From Methylomonas rapida (GTDB taxonomy: Bacteria; Pseudomonadota; Gammaproteobacteria; Methylococcales; Methylomonadaceae), in assembly GCF_024360925.2 (NCBI RefSeq), contig NZ_CP113517.1, forward strand, positions 930,001-994,000: 64,000 bases of DNA, in the 5' to 3' direction. Position 1 is the stretch's first letter; every line of letters starts with the position of its first letter. The position numbers and the translations under genes are program-made. The notes under the pieces are model-generated. The model saw nothing but the letters and a program-made list of their open reading frames with translations, was not told the origin of the DNA and did no database searches. Below, in pieces: positions 27,682-37,149 of this stretch.

Positions 27682-29298
27682 AGGCGATGATGTTGCGCGA
27701 ATGGAGGCAATGGCTTGCGCGGCGGTTCTGAAGATTAACCAATGTTCCCGGTGAGGCTGGGTGTAAGCCGCGTTTTCGGGTTTGTGTTTTTCTATGGAAA
27801 CCAAATAACCGTTGGGATGCTGCTCCACCCAGCTAGAGATTTGTTCGGAGCTGATGACGGGTAATGGTTGTGTCATGCGGCCAAGAAAATTGAATTGTCC
27901 TTGATAGTTTCCGACAAAAGCCGTGGGTATCTGTTGGTCGTCAAACTCCTTCAACATCAAAGACGCTGGGCGCAGATTGTATTGCAAGCCCGTGTAATGG
28001 AAGAAGAAAAAAAAGCCTATCATGATTGCAGTAACCAGCGCGGTGGAAAGAGCGATAACCGAGAGTTTTCTATAATGCATCACCCAGGCGGTCAGGCATA
28101 GCGCAATCCCGATGACGCTCAGTCCCCAATAAGGCTCGACCAATTGCACCCAATGGAGGTTCGATAGGCCAGGGATATGCGGAAGCGATACCAAAACAAG
28201 GCCGATCATTGCCATCGCCAGGGCCGGGACTAGTTCCGGAAATAAGTTGCGTTGCGCATCCAAATGACATAAGACGCGCGCGCCGAGCAGGGCAAAGGCG
28301 GGTAAAATCGGAATCAGATAATGCAGCTGTTTGCTGGGTAGCCAGCAAAATATCAGCAGCGTCGCCAACAGCCAGGTTAGGCAGAATCGTATTCCTGGAT
28401 CCTGGCGGATGCTGGCCAGGCGCATGTTGTGCCAGAGGCGGGGCCAGGTTATCCATGGAAACACCATCAGCGGCACGAACGGCAGATACCAGATGAACGA
28501 ACGGGCGTGAATCTTGGTGTTGATGGTTCTGTCGGCGGTTTGATGCCACAAGATGGCGTCGGCGTATTCTTTACCTCCCGCAAAAGCGGCGGGTAGTGCC
28601 CACATCAACGCTAACACGCTGCCTGTCAGTATCGTCAACAATAGATAGCCGGACCAGGTTTTTTTGTCGATGCTATCGCGCTTGCGCCACAAGAACGGGA
28701 CTGCGCTGGTCGGGAGTAAATGGAGAAATATTACGGGGCCCTTGGCAAGCAGTCCCAAGCCAATTGCCAGGGTGAAGTAGCCCCAGCCTTTACTGGCTGA
28801 GCCGTGCGCGGCCTCATGCAGGCCTGTCATGCCCAGCAACACACAAGCGCTAAGCAACATATCGAACATGGTCGAGGTCGCAAACAAGGTCCACGGCAGG
28901 GTGGCAATCAACACCCACGGCGCTTTTAGCGCGATCAATTTGTCCTCGGGCCAGAGTTTGCCGGCCAAATGGCGAATCAAAAAAAGATTGGTCAACGCGC
29001 ATAACGGGCCGACCAAGCGCGGCCACCATTCGTTGATACCCAGCAAGGCCCAGCCGAGATGAAATAACCAAAATAACAGCGGCGGCTTGTGACTGTAGGT
29101 ATGTCCATTTAGGTAAGGCACCAAAAAATCGCCACGTAACCACATTTCCCATGCCACGCTGAGGTAACGGGTTTCATCGATGGGAATTGGATTGCGGAAA
29201 AAAAGTGTCGTTGTCAGCAGCAGCCAGAGCGGAACAATGCCCCAGCGATAAATGGATGCTCTGCAAAAAATAGGCATTGAGAAGAGGGAGAACGGCAA
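27679..29298 (-). CDS. Family 39 glycosyltransferase (ArnT-like), multi-spanning membrane protein
   Basis: A 539-residue inner-membrane transferase. It has about a dozen hydrophobic segments and the characteristic first periplasmic loop PIDETRYLSVAWEMW, whose acidic residues are catalytic in ArnT/PMT families, followed by YSHKPPLLFWLFHLG. It should move a sugar from a polyprenyl-phosphate carrier to a lipid or protein acceptor on the periplasmic side, with lipid A the most likely given the LAB_N and GT2 neighbours. A second Met at 29277 is an alternative start. Sugar and acceptor are not predictable. Confidence 0.85.
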   Translation of the reverse strand: MPFSLFSMPIFCRASIYRWGIVPLWLLLTTTLFFRNPIPIDETRYLSVAWEMWLRGDFLVPYLNGHTYSHKPPLLFWLFHLGWALLGINEWWPRLVGPLCALTNLFLIRHLAGKLWPEDKLIALKAPWVLIATLPWTLFATSTMFDMLLSACVLLGMTGLHEAAHGSASKGWGYFTLAIGLGLLAKGPVIFLHLLPTSAVPFLWRKRDSIDKKTWSGYLLLTILTGSVLALMWALPAAFAGGKEYADAILWHQTADRTINTKIHARSFIWYLPFVPLMVFPWITWPRLWHNMRLASIRQDPGIRFCLTWLLATLLIFCWLPSKQLHYLIPILPAFALLGARVLCHLDAQRNLFPELVPALAMAMIGLVLVSLPHIPGLSNLHWVQLVEPYWGLSVIGIALCLTAWVMHYRKLSVIALSTALVTAIMIGFFFFFHYTGLQYNLRPASLMLKEFDDQQIPTAFVGNYQGQFNFLGRMTQPLPVISSEQISSWVEQHPNGYLVSIEKHKPENAAYTQPHREHWLIFRTAAQAIASIRATSSP

Positions 29299-29521
29299 AT
29301 TAATTTAAATTAAAAAGCAAAAATCCTGCCAAAATCAAATCGGTTTGATGGTTAATCGGGTTTGTTCAGAACGGGCAGCGGTTTAGGATTTAATGGTGCG
29401 AATTATAAGGTTTTTGGGCTGGTTCATGCTCGACGGTGGCAAATTGTTTTTGCCTGCAGGCAAAAACAACGCTGGTTGAAATGGCGTAGAGAGGTTGAAA
29501 TAAACCGGAGTTCTAACAGAA

Positions 29522-30565
29522 TCAAACCAACTGCCAGATCATTTGTTCGCCGGCTTTCAAAGGCGTGATTAGGGTGTCGTCAGTGCCGTATTGCTGGGGG
29601 ACGCTCCAGGTTTGTTTTCGCAGTGTGACGGTAGCGGTATTTCGCGGCAGGCCGTAAAAATCCGCGCCAAAGAAACTGGCAAAACCTTCCAATTTGTCCA
29701 GCGCGCCGGCCTGCTCGAAGGCTTCGGCATAAAGTTCCAGGGCTGCATGGGCGCTATAGCAACCGGCGCAGCCGCAGGCGTTTTCCTTGAGTGTCGTCAA
29801 ATGCGGAGCGCTATCGGTGCCTAGGAAGAATTTGGGATTACCGCTGGTGGCGGCTTTCAGCAACGCTAGGCGGTGATGCTCGCGTTTCAGAATCGGCAGG
29901 CAATAAAAATGCGGGCGGATGCCGCCAGCCAGGATGGCGTTGCGGTTGTACAGCAAATGTTGCGGCGTGAGGGTGGCAGCAACATTTTGGGGGGCAGATT
30001 CCACGAATTGCACCGCTTCTTGGGTGGTTAGATGCTCCATCACGATACGCAATTGGGGGAAATGTCGTGTGATAGGCGCGAGTTGGGTATCAATGAAGAT
30101 TTTTTCCCGGTCGAAAATATCGTATTCGCTGTTGGTGACTTCGCCATGCACCAATAGAGGCACGCCGTGTTCTTCCATCGCGGCAAAAACAGGGTAGGCG
30201 GATTCGATATTGGCTACGCCGGCATCGGAATTTGTGGTGGCGCCGGCCGGATAAAGCTTGAAGGCAAAAACGTGCGCCGAATCGGCGACTTGCTTGATGT
30301 CATCGACCGAGGTGTTGCCCGTCAAATAAAGCGTCATCAAAGGTTGAAAGGTTGAGCCATGCGGCAACGCCGCTAGTATTTCCTCGCGGTAGCTGAGTGC
30401 TTGCTGGACCGTGGTCACGGGCGGTTTTAGATTCGGCATGATGATCGCGCGGGCAAACTGGCGCGCCGTATGCGCAATCACGGTGTTCAAAATGGCACCG
30501 GTACGGACATGCAAATGCCAGTCATCGGGTTGAACCAGTGTCAATTGCTCAGTCGATATGTCCAT
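29522..30565 (-). CDS. pyrC: Dihydroorotase (class II, PyrC type)
   Basis: Third enzyme of pyrimidine synthesis, interconverting carbamoyl-aspartate and dihydroorotate (347 residues, same as E. coli). Zinc ligands are visible in [10 protein letters not shown] (HxH), the carboxylated Lys in [15 protein letters not shown], His in LVHGEV and VMEHLTT, and the catalytic Asp in LGTDSAPH. It is divergent from the fmdB-aspS unit, with a 106-base shared upstream region. The 223-base gap on its 3' side contains no supported gene. Confidence 0.95.
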   Translation of the reverse strand: MDISTEQLTLVQPDDWHLHVRTGAILNTVIAHTARQFARAIIMPNLKPPVTTVQQALSYREEILAALPHGSTFQPLMTLYLTGNTSVDDIKQVADSAHVFAFKLYPAGATTNSDAGVANIESAYPVFAAMEEHGVPLLVHGEVTNSEYDIFDREKIFIDTQLAPITRHFPQLRIVMEHLTTQEAVQFVESAPQNVAATLTPQHLLYNRNAILAGGIRPHFYCLPILKREHHRLALLKAATSGNPKFFLGTDSAPHLTTLKENACGCAGCYSAHAALELYAEAFEQAGALDKLEGFASFFGADFYGLPRNTATVTLRKQTWSVPQQYGTDDTLITPLKAGEQMIWQLV

Positions 30566-30671
30566 TTTTGCGCCGTTTTCGATTAAAATAGGGCAATTTT
30601 AACATCAAGGCTCTTGAAAATTTCAACGAGCAACCCTATTCAGCAGTTTTTACCTATTTTTGGAGTAGCTT

Positions 30672-30968
30672 ATGCCCATTTACGAATACAAATGCAATGC
30701 CTGCGGTCATGAGCACGAAGCACTGCAAAAGCTTGGTGCCGAGCCTTTGGTGATCTGTCCTGCTTGCAATGAAGCTGAATTGAAGAAAAAAATATCCGCC
30801 GCGGGATTCCGTCTGAAAGGCGGCGGCTGGTACGAAACCGATTTCAAGAGCGGCAACAAGAAAAACGTTGCCGGCGAAAGCAATAGCTCTAGCTCTAGCT
30901 CTAGCTCTAGCTCTAGCAACTCGACTTCAAGCAGCGGCGGTTGCGGCAGTAGTTGCGCCTGTCATTAA
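30672..30968 (+). CDS. FmdB-family zinc-ribbon regulatory protein with polyserine tail
   Basis: A 98-residue protein. Residues 1-45 form the FmdB zinc ribbon (MPIYEYKCNACGHEHEA with CxxC, then CPACNEAELKK). The middle reads AAGFRLKGGGWYETDFK. The C-terminus is a low-complexity Ser tract encoded by five perfect AGCTCT repeats, ending in GGCGSSCACH with extra Cys and His. FmdB-like genes are commonly found directly before aspS in proteobacteria, as here. Function is unknown; a metal-dependent regulatory or assembly role is generally supposed. Confidence 0.85.
   Translation: MPIYEYKCNACGHEHEALQKLGAEPLVICPACNEAELKKKISAAGFRLKGGGWYETDFKSGNKKNVAGESNSSSSSSSSSSSNSTSSSGGCGSSCACH
30885..30917 (+). repeat. 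In-frame hexanucleotide microsatellite (AGCTCT)5
   Basis: Five perfect AGCTCT units plus a partial AGC encode serine residues 72-82 of the FmdB-like protein. Each unit adds two Ser codons, so copy-number change alters tail length without shifting the frame. Confidence 0.9.
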
Positions 30969-30974
30969 TTAAAC

Positions 30975-31028
30975 AGACGAAAGGCAAAAGAGAAAAGGCA
31001 AAACGAGTTCCGTAACAGCCTTTCGTCT
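30975..31028. repeat. 11-bp perfect inverted repeat between fmdB-like and aspS
   Basis: AGACGAAAGGC (30975-30985) is the exact complement of GCCTTTCGTCT (31018-31028), with 32 bases between. TTTCGTCTTTCGTCTTCCGCC direct-repeat-like words follow. It may form a long-loop hairpin in the fmdB-aspS mRNA; role unknown. It shares AAAGGCAAAA with the repeat at 20601. Confidence 0.5.
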
Positions 31029-31078
31029 TTCGTCTTCCGCCTTTGATCTTTATTATTTTGAACAACCCGAGAACCATT

Positions 31079-32869
31079 ATGCGTAGCCACAAGTGTGGAG
31101 AATTGAACACCCAACATCTAGGACAAACCGTTGCCTTGTGCGGCTGGGTACACCGCCGCCGCGACCACGGTGGCGTGATCTTTATCGACTTGCGCGACCG
31201 CGCCGGTTTGGTGCAAGTGGTGTTCGACCCCGACGCGGCGGAAAGTTTCGCGATTGCCGAAAGCGTGCGCAGTGAATATGTGTTGCGCATCGAAGGCATC
31301 GTCCGCGACCGTCCTGAAGGCACGCATAACCCCAATATGGCAACCGGTCAGATCGAAGTCTTGGGCAAGCACATCGAAGTGCTGAATGAGTCCGAGACGC
31401 CGCCGTTTCCGCTGGAAAGCGACATCGAAGTCAACGAAGAAACCCGTTTGCGTTTCCGCTACATCGATTTGCGCCGCACCGCGATGCTGGAAAAAATGAA
31501 GGTGCGCCGTGACGTGGCCCGCTATCTGCGCCAGTATCTGGACGCCAAGGAGTTTTTCGAAATCGAAACGCCGTATTTGACCAAAGCCACCCCGGAAGGC
31601 GCGCGCGACTATATCGTGCCCAGCCGCACCCACCAGAACGCCTTCTTCGCCTTGCCGCAGTCGCCGCAACTTTACAAACAATTGCTGATGGTCGCCGGCA
31701 TGGAGCGTTACTATCAAATCGTGCGTTGCTTCCGCGACGAGGATTTGCGCGCCGATCGCCAGCCAGAATTTACCCAGCTCGATATCGAAACCTCGTTCAT
31801 GAACGAGGAAGAAATCATGGCGATCATGGAAGAAATGATCCGCGGCCTGTTCAAGGACATCATCGATGTCGATCTTGGCGACAAATTCCCGGTCATGAGT
31901 TATGAAGAGGCCATGCGTCGTTACGGTTCCGACCGCCCGGACTTGCGGATTCCGCTGGAATTGGTCGATATCGCCGACGAGATGCGCGAAGTCGATTTCA
32001 AGGTCTTTTCCGGCCCCGCCAACGATCCGCACGGCCGCGTGGTGGCGATGAAATTGCCGGATGGCGGCGAACTGAGTCGTAGCGTGATCGACGAACTGAC
32101 CAAATTCGTCGGTATATACGGCGCCAAGGGCTTGGCCTACATCAAGGTCAACGACCTGGCTGCCGGCGTCGATGGTCTGCAATCGCCCATCGTCAAATTT
32201 GCCCCGGCCGAAGTCTGGGCCAAGGTCATGGAGAAAGTCGACGCCAAAAACGGCGACCTGATTTTCTTCGGCGCCGACAAGGCCAGTATCGTCAACGAAG
32301 CGATGGGCGCATTGCGGGTCAAGCTGGGCCTCGATCGCAACCTGATCACCGGGTCCTGGAAACCGTTGTGGGTCGTCGATTTCCCGATGTTCGCCTGGGA
32401 CGACAAAGCCCAGCGCTACACGGCAATTCATCACCCTTTTACCGCGCCGAAATGCACGGTCGAAGAGCTCAAGGCCGATCCTGGCAAGGCCTTGTCGCGC
32501 GCCTACGACCTGGTGTTGAACGGCACCGAAGTCGGCGGCGGTTCGATCCGGATCAACCGCACCGAAATGCAGCAAATCGTGTTTGCGATTCTGGGCATTG
32601 GTCATGAAGAAGCGCGCGAGAAATTCGGCTTCCTGTTGGATGCGTTGAAATACGGCGCGCCTCCGCACGGCGGTATTGCCTTCGGTCTGGATCGTCTGGT
32701 GATGTTGATGACCGGTGCGACGTCGATTCGCGACGTGATTGCCTTCCCGAAAACCCAGACCGCGGCTTGCCCATTGTTCAACGCCCCGGCACCGGTCAGC
32801 GAAGAGCAATTGAAGGAATTGAACATTCGCTTGCGCAAACCAGCGGGCAAGGACGAAAAACAGGATTGA
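31079..32869 (+). CDS. aspS: Aspartate-tRNA ligase
   Basis: Class IIb synthetase charging tRNA-Asp (596 residues, bacterial type). The N-terminal OB-fold anticodon domain has [19 protein letters not shown]. Motif 2 is [20 protein letters not shown], and the C-terminal motif 3 region is [13 protein letters not shown] bacterial GAD insertion domain lies between about 280 and 420. The start [10 protein letters not shown] at 31079 fits the family; the open frame adds 12 codons upstream without a better ribosome site. Whether it is discriminating cannot be judged without gatCAB and tRNA-Asn data. Confidence 0.95.
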   Translation: MRSHKCGELNTQHLGQTVALCGWVHRRRDHGGVIFIDLRDRAGLVQVVFDPDAAESFAIAESVRSEYVLRIEGIVRDRPEGTHNPNMATGQIEVLGKHIEVLNESETPPFPLESDIEVNEETRLRFRYIDLRRTAMLEKMKVRRDVARYLRQYLDAKEFFEIETPYLTKATPEGARDYIVPSRTHQNAFFALPQSPQLYKQLLMVAGMERYYQIVRCFRDEDLRADRQPEFTQLDIETSFMNEEEIMAIMEEMIRGLFKDIIDVDLGDKFPVMSYEEAMRRYGSDRPDLRIPLELVDIADEMREVDFKVFSGPANDPHGRVVAMKLPDGGELSRSVIDELTKFVGIYGAKGLAYIKVNDLAAGVDGLQSPIVKFAPAEVWAKVMEKVDAKNGDLIFFGADKASIVNEAMGALRVKLGLDRNLITGSWKPLWVVDFPMFAWDDKAQRYTAIHHPFTAPKCTVEELKADPGKALSRAYDLVLNGTEVGGGSIRINRTEMQQIVFAILGIGHEEAREKFGFLLDALKYGAPPHGGIAFGLDRLVMLMTGATSIRDVIAFPKTQTAACPLFNAPAPVSEEQLKELNIRLRKPAGKDEKQD

Positions 32870-33106
32870 TGCTATGCGCAAAATCGTGTAAGCCCATCAA
32901 GACGTGCTTGCACGGTCGGTTTGCGCTTGCTTCGAACTGAAGCGGTTTAGGCTTTTTTGTTGCCGTTTTTCGGTGAAACGCCGGTTTGGCAATCTGGAAG
33001 ACATATCAAATAGGCTATAGGCGAGGAAATGTGCCGCCCTAGTGTTAAGCCCGCTTGCTGTTCGATCGTTGGTCTTGTTGCTCACTTATCTCGGAGTTTA
33101 ATTCGC

Positions 33107-33658
33107 ATGAACCGATTGGCCCCTGTTTCGGCGGTTTTGCTGCTGTCAATGATTGCAGGATGTGCTTCTGAACAGCCATTGACCGGGCAAATGTTTGCGG
33201 ATGATTCACAGGAGCCTTTGTCACGGCAGGCCGGAAATCCAGTCGCGGTTGGCAGTCCTGACGCAGGACCGGGAACGGAGTTGGTCGATATCTTGGTCAA
33301 TCAGTTAGGTATCGACTCGCGGCAGGCCAAAGGTGGTGTTGGTTCTATCCTCGCGCTGGTGCAACAACGCATGGACCCTATTGATTTCATGCGCTTGAGT
33401 AACAGCGTGCCTAATATTGATCAATACTTTTCCGAGGTGCCGGCGTCGGCCTCGTCGGTTTCCTGGTTCAGCTCGCACGAAAGCCTGCAGGGGCAACAAG
33501 GACCTGTTTCGGACAGACTGGCTTTTTTGGCGGGTTCGTTTGAAAAACTGGGCATGAACGCAGAGATGGTTGGTCGATTTACGTCGATAGTGTTGCAATA
33601 TTTTCAAGCCCAAAATGGTCCGGAGGTCATGAGTTTATTGTTCAGTGTCCTGTATTGA
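33107..33658 (+). CDS. DUF2780 (VcgC/VcgE-like) lipoprotein
   Basis: A 183-residue predicted lipoprotein. The signal peptide ends in a lipobox (LSMIAGC, Cys at about residue 19), so it should be lipid-anchored in the envelope. The rest matches the DUF2780 pattern: LVDILVNQLGIDSRQAKGGVGSI, then repeated helical segments ending GPEVMSLLFSVL. The start at 33107 is chosen for the lipoprotein signal and CGGAG at 33092-33096. Function unknown. It stands alone downstream of aspS; the 237-base gap before it contains small hairpins only. Confidence 0.82.
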   Translation: MNRLAPVSAVLLLSMIAGCASEQPLTGQMFADDSQEPLSRQAGNPVAVGSPDAGPGTELVDILVNQLGIDSRQAKGGVGSILALVQQRMDPIDFMRLSNSVPNIDQYFSEVPASASSVSWFSSHESLQGQQGPVSDRLAFLAGSFEKLGMNAEMVGRFTSIVLQYFQAQNGPEVMSLLFSVLY

Positions 33659-33694
33659 TCAATTTGCGCGGGAGTCTGGGCGCTTAAGGGTTTG

Positions 33695-33768
33695 ATAAAA
33701 ATAACGTCTGCATTTTGGTCCCTTGCCTCCTGGGTCGGGTTGAGGGAATAAACAGGGAGGTTATTTTT
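33695..33768. repeat. Nested imperfect inverted repeat
   Basis: Outer arms AAAAATAAC (ending 33705) and GTTATTTTT (33760-33768) enclose inner arms CCTCCTG (33727-33733) and CAGGGAGG (33753-33760). It lies between two plus-strand genes. A terminator or decayed mobile sequence is possible; nothing more can be said. Confidence 0.35.
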
Positions 33769-33890
33769 GACCCCATCCTTAACAGTCTCGGGTCAATAAA
33801 CTGCATAAATAAGGCAAATTGGCTGGATGAGTCGAGCATTGAATGCGGTTTCCCGTCCCTTTTCCATACACACTCATTCGAACGAACATC

Positions 33891-34610
33891 ATGGCAAACT
33901 TTAAAACCCATGTCGGTGCCGCGCTGGGTGTCAGCGCCTTCTCCGTCGCGATAGCGGTCAATGGAGGTCTGATCGAGTTGGCGCAGAGCCATTGGTATGT
34001 TTCGATGGGGGTTGTCGGTGGTATGCTGCCGGATATAGACGCCGCCAAATCTCGTCCTTTCAAGCATTTGTTCATGGGGTTGGCGATATGGGCCGGTAGT
34101 CTGGCTTGGTACGCCCTGGAAAACAGCTTGAGCGAGAAATCACTGCTATTGGCGGTGTTCGCGGTTGCTGGTTTTGTACGCTATCCGCTGGCGTACTTGT
34201 TTCAAAAAATGACGGTTCATCGCGGGGTGTTTCATTCGCTGTTGGCCGGGATATTTTTCAGCCTGTCGCTAGTCTGTATCTGGCATTATTTGCTGGGAGC
34301 TTCCAGGCTGGATGCCTGGTTGAGTGGTATTTTCCTGTTGCTTGGCTTTGTGGTGCATTTGTGCCTCGACGAACTCTTCAGCGTGGATTTGGCCAATGGA
34401 CGTATGAAAAAATCGTTTGGTACGGCGTTAAAATTGTATGGTTACCAGAATGTTTCGGGATCGGTGCTCTTGCTGAGTTTGGTCGCGGGTTTGCTGATAT
34501 TGGCGCCTTCAGCGGCACCGTTGTATAAGGCTTTGAGTCTGGTGGACTGGATAAATGCCGCCGAGCTGGTTCCGCGCTTCAGTCATGTTCTGTCTGCTAG
34601 CTTGGGTTAG
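33891..34610 (+). CDS. DUF457/YdjM-family membrane-bound metal-dependent hydrolase-like protein
   Basis: A 239-residue inner-membrane protein with several hydrophobic segments. It has the family pattern FKTHVGAALGVSAF at the N-terminus, GGMLPDIDA with conserved Asp residues, HRGVFHSLLAG, and HLCLDELFSVD. The His and Asp residues probably bind a metal at the membrane face. YdjM-like proteins have been linked to DNA damage responses and lipid hydrolysis, without a settled function. The ATG at 33891 fits the family start; the frame runs 16 codons further. No operon partner. Confidence 0.8.
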   Translation: MANFKTHVGAALGVSAFSVAIAVNGGLIELAQSHWYVSMGVVGGMLPDIDAAKSRPFKHLFMGLAIWAGSLAWYALENSLSEKSLLLAVFAVAGFVRYPLAYLFQKMTVHRGVFHSLLAGIFFSLSLVCIWHYLLGASRLDAWLSGIFLLLGFVVHLCLDELFSVDLANGRMKKSFGTALKLYGYQNVSGSVLLLSLVAGLLILAPSAAPLYKALSLVDWINAAELVPRFSHVLSASLG

Positions 34611-34687
34611 CGGGCATCGAGTCCGGGTCTGCGTATCATGTCGTTACGCAAATATTTGAATTAATTTACTTTTCGAGTAATTAAACT

Positions 34688-35785
34688 ATGACAACCACTG
34701 CCTTACCCATTCACGATTACGCCCTGCTCGACGAATCCGAGTGCTCTGAGCGTATTGCCGCAGCTAAAGCCAAGCTTGGCAAGCGTTGCATTGTGCTCGG
34801 TCACCATTATCAACGCGACGAAGTGTTCAAGCATGCCGATGTTTTCGGCGATTCACTGAAGCTGTCGCGGGAAGCTGCGCAATCGGAAGCCGAATACATC
34901 GTGTTTTGCGGCGTGCATTTCATGGCCGAAGTGGCCGACATTTTGTCCAGGCCCGAGCAGATCGCGATTTTGCCGGATATGGCGGCGGGGTGCTCCATGG
35001 CTGACATGGCCAACAAAGTCAAGGTGCAGCAGTGCTGGGATGAGCTGGCGACAGTAATCGATGTGGAAAATACGGTAACGCCGGTGACCTACATCAACTC
35101 GGCTGCAGACTTGAAGGCTTTTTGCGGGCAGCACGATGGTATCGTTTGCACATCGTCCAATGCGGAAAAAATCCTGAACTGGAGCTTTGCCAAACGCGAA
35201 AAAGTGCTGTTCTTCCCCGATCAGCACCTGGGCCGTAACACCGGTTACCGGATGGGCATCCCGCTGGAACAGATGGTGACCTGGGACTTCAACAAGCCCA
35301 TGGGGGGCTTGAGCGAGCAGCAAATTCGCAATGCTAAGATCATTTTATGGAAAGGCTATTGCTCGGTACATCAGGCATTTCAGCCGGAACAGATCGACGA
35401 CTTCAAGGCCAGATATCCGGAAACCATCGTCATTTCGCATCCTGAGGCTTGTTTCGAAGTTTGCCAAAAGTCCGATTACATCGGTTCGACCGAGATGATT
35501 CTGAAAATCGTGCGCGAGGCAGCTCCCAATACCCGCTGGTTGGTAGCCACCGAACTCAATCTGGTCAACCGCTTGGCGCAGGAATGCAAAGCTCAAGGCA
35601 AACACGTGCATTTCATGGCGCCCACCCTGAGCATGTGTTCAACCATGTTCCGCACCGACCCGCAGCATTTATGCTGGGTGCTGGAGAATCTGGTGGCGGG
35701 CCATGTCGTCAATCAGGTCTCGGTGCCAGCGGAACAAGCGGCCGCCGCCAAGAAAGCATTGGACAACATGCTATTGGCTTCTTGA
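34688..35785 (+). CDS. nadA: Quinolinate synthase
   Basis: Condenses iminoaspartate with dihydroxyacetone phosphate to quinolinate in NAD synthesis, using an oxygen-sensitive [4Fe-4S] cluster (365 residues). Conserved stretches are VLGHHYQRDEVFKHAD, FCGVHFMAEVADIL, DMAAGCSMADM with a cluster Cys, SHPEACFEVC with another, and a third Cys late in the chain (near APTLSMCSTM). This is the longer form common in proteobacteria. Its last 15 bases overlap the convergent rbgA gene. Confidence 0.95.
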   Translation: MTTTALPIHDYALLDESECSERIAAAKAKLGKRCIVLGHHYQRDEVFKHADVFGDSLKLSREAAQSEAEYIVFCGVHFMAEVADILSRPEQIAILPDMAAGCSMADMANKVKVQQCWDELATVIDVENTVTPVTYINSAADLKAFCGQHDGIVCTSSNAEKILNWSFAKREKVLFFPDQHLGRNTGYRMGIPLEQMVTWDFNKPMGGLSEQQIRNAKIILWKGYCSVHQAFQPEQIDDFKARYPETIVISHPEACFEVCQKSDYIGSTEMILKIVREAAPNTRWLVATELNLVNRLAQECKAQGKHVHFMAPTLSMCSTMFRTDPQHLCWVLENLVAGHVVNQVSVPAEQAAAAKKALDNMLLAS

Positions 35786-36688
35786 GCGTTGTTTTCGAGC
35801 GGCGTTTTTGGCCGCCTTTTCAGCACGGATGGCCTCCAATTCAACCATTTCCGCGGTGATCATTTCCGGTGTTTCCAGGCTGATTTGGCCTAGTGTGCCC
35901 GCACGCAGTTCGGTCAAAAACAATTTCGCGGCTTTGTCCACGTCGACCAAGCCGCCTGCTTTCAGGCAGCCGCGGTGGCGGCCGATGTTTTGTAAGGCGT
36001 CCATTGCGGTTTCCGGCAAAGTTTCCAGGCGGTAACGTGCTTGCAGCAGGCTGGGGTAGGTCTTGAGCAGATATTCCAGCGCAAACAGGGCGATGTCGTC
36101 GTGTTGAAAGGCCGTGTCCTTGATCGCGCCGGTTACCGCCAGCCGATAGCCGCTGTGGCGGTTCTCCACATTCGGCCACAACACGCCGGGCGTGTCGGAT
36201 AGCACGATGTTATTGCGCAGGTTGATGCGCTGCTGCTGTTTGGTAACGGCCGGTTCATTGCCGGTTTTTGCAATGGTGCGGCCGGCCAGAACGTTGATGA
36301 GGGTGGATTTGCCGACATTGGGTATGCCCATGATCATCGTGCGAATCACCTTATTGGCTTCGGTTTTTTCCGGCAACATTTTGGCGCATAGGTCGATGAT
36401 CTGTTTGATCTTGTCAGGCTGCTGCGTGGTGACGGCTAGCGTTTTGACGCCTTGCTCCAATTCCAGATGGGTTTGCCATTTCAGCGTGAGGTCGGGATCG
36501 GCGAGATCGGTTTTGCTCAATACGCGAATCGTGGGTTTGTCGCCGCGCAATTGGGCCAGCATCGGATTTTGACTGCTAAACGGGATGCGGGCGTCGAGTA
36601 TTTCGATCAAGAGGTCTATCTCGGGCAGGGCGTGTTTAATTTCTTTGCTGGCCTTGTGCATATGGCCGGGGTACCACTGAATCAGCAT
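35771..36688 (-). CDS. rbgA: Ribosome biogenesis GTPase, YlqF/RbgA type
   Basis: A 305-residue circularly permuted GTPase for late 50S assembly. The G motifs occur in permuted order: G4 LSKTDLADPD comes first, then G1 GIPNVGKSTLINVLAG, then G3 SDTPGVLWP. The N-terminus MLIQWYPGHMHKASKEI is a family hallmark, and a C-terminal RNA-binding ANTAR-like region follows. The basic tail ends KNAARKQRSR. Convergent overlap with nadA at the 3' end is 15 bases. Confidence 0.92.
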   Translation of the reverse strand: MLIQWYPGHMHKASKEIKHALPEIDLLIEILDARIPFSSQNPMLAQLRGDKPTIRVLSKTDLADPDLTLKWQTHLELEQGVKTLAVTTQQPDKIKQIIDLCAKMLPEKTEANKVIRTMIMGIPNVGKSTLINVLAGRTIAKTGNEPAVTKQQQRINLRNNIVLSDTPGVLWPNVENRHSGYRLAVTGAIKDTAFQHDDIALFALEYLLKTYPSLLQARYRLETLPETAMDALQNIGRHRGCLKAGGLVDVDKAAKLFLTELRAGTLGQISLETPEMITAEMVELEAIRAEKAAKNAARKQRSRSQ

Positions 36689-36850
36689 GGCAAGTATCGT
36701 TTTTTGTTGATGCAGCCTTCATTCTACTAGGAGCGCATTTAGTCCGACAAAGAAAGATCAAATAAACTTTTCTTTTTTTCAAAAAGATTATAAAATTGTC
36801 AGCTCAGTTTGTTTCAGAAACAAAGTGCATTGGACATGTAGGGAGATGAT

Positions 36851-37042
36851 ATGCTTATTCTGACTCGTAGAGTGGGGGAGACCTTGATGATTGGTGATGA
36901 GGTCACTGTCACCGTTCTCGGCGTAAAAGGAAATCAGGTTCGGATTGGCGTTAATGCTCCGAAGGATGTTTCTGTGCATAGAGAGGAAATTTACGAGCGG
37001 ATTAAAAAAGAACAATCCGAATCCAAGTCCTCTGAAGTTTAA
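36851..37042 (+). CDS. csrA: Carbon storage regulator CsrA
   Basis: A 63-residue RNA-binding dimer that represses or stabilises mRNAs by binding GGA motifs. The family sequence [18 protein letters not shown] is present, with the RNA-contact Arg near the [17 protein letters not shown] segment. GGGAG precedes the ATG by seven bases. Its position next to tRNA-Ser(GCU) is typical of gammaproteobacteria. CsrA commonly controls exopolysaccharide and cyclic-di-GMP genes, which are abundant in this window; direct targets are not shown here. Confidence 0.97.
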   Translation: MLILTRRVGETLMIGDEVTVTVLGVKGNQVRIGVNAPKDVSVHREEIYERIKKEQSESKSSEV

Positions 37043-37058
37043 AAGTTCGTAAAGTTTA

Positions 37059-37149
37059 GGAGAGATGGCCGAGAGGCCGAAGGCGCTCCCCTGCTAAGGG
37101 AGTATGTGCCAAAAGCGCATCGAGGGTTCGAATCCCTCTCTCTCCGCCA
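37059..37149 (+). tRNA. tRNA-Ser (anticodon GCU)
   Basis: A 91-base class II tRNA. The acceptor stem pairs GGAGAGA (37059-37065) with TCTCTCC (37139-37145). The anticodon stem CTCCC/GGGAG encloses CTGCTAA, giving anticodon GCT at 37093-37095. A long variable arm follows, then the T arm GAGGG-TTCGAAT-CCCTC. Discriminator G and an encoded CCA end the gene. It decodes AGC and AGU. It lies 16 bases after csrA. Confidence 0.97.

Noticed and set aside
31118..32881. 587-codon open frame on the minus strand over aspS
   Set aside because: It is the antisense shadow of a clearly conserved synthetase. Its translation is rich in His, Gln and Phe with no domain, as expected from the complement of GC-rich codons.
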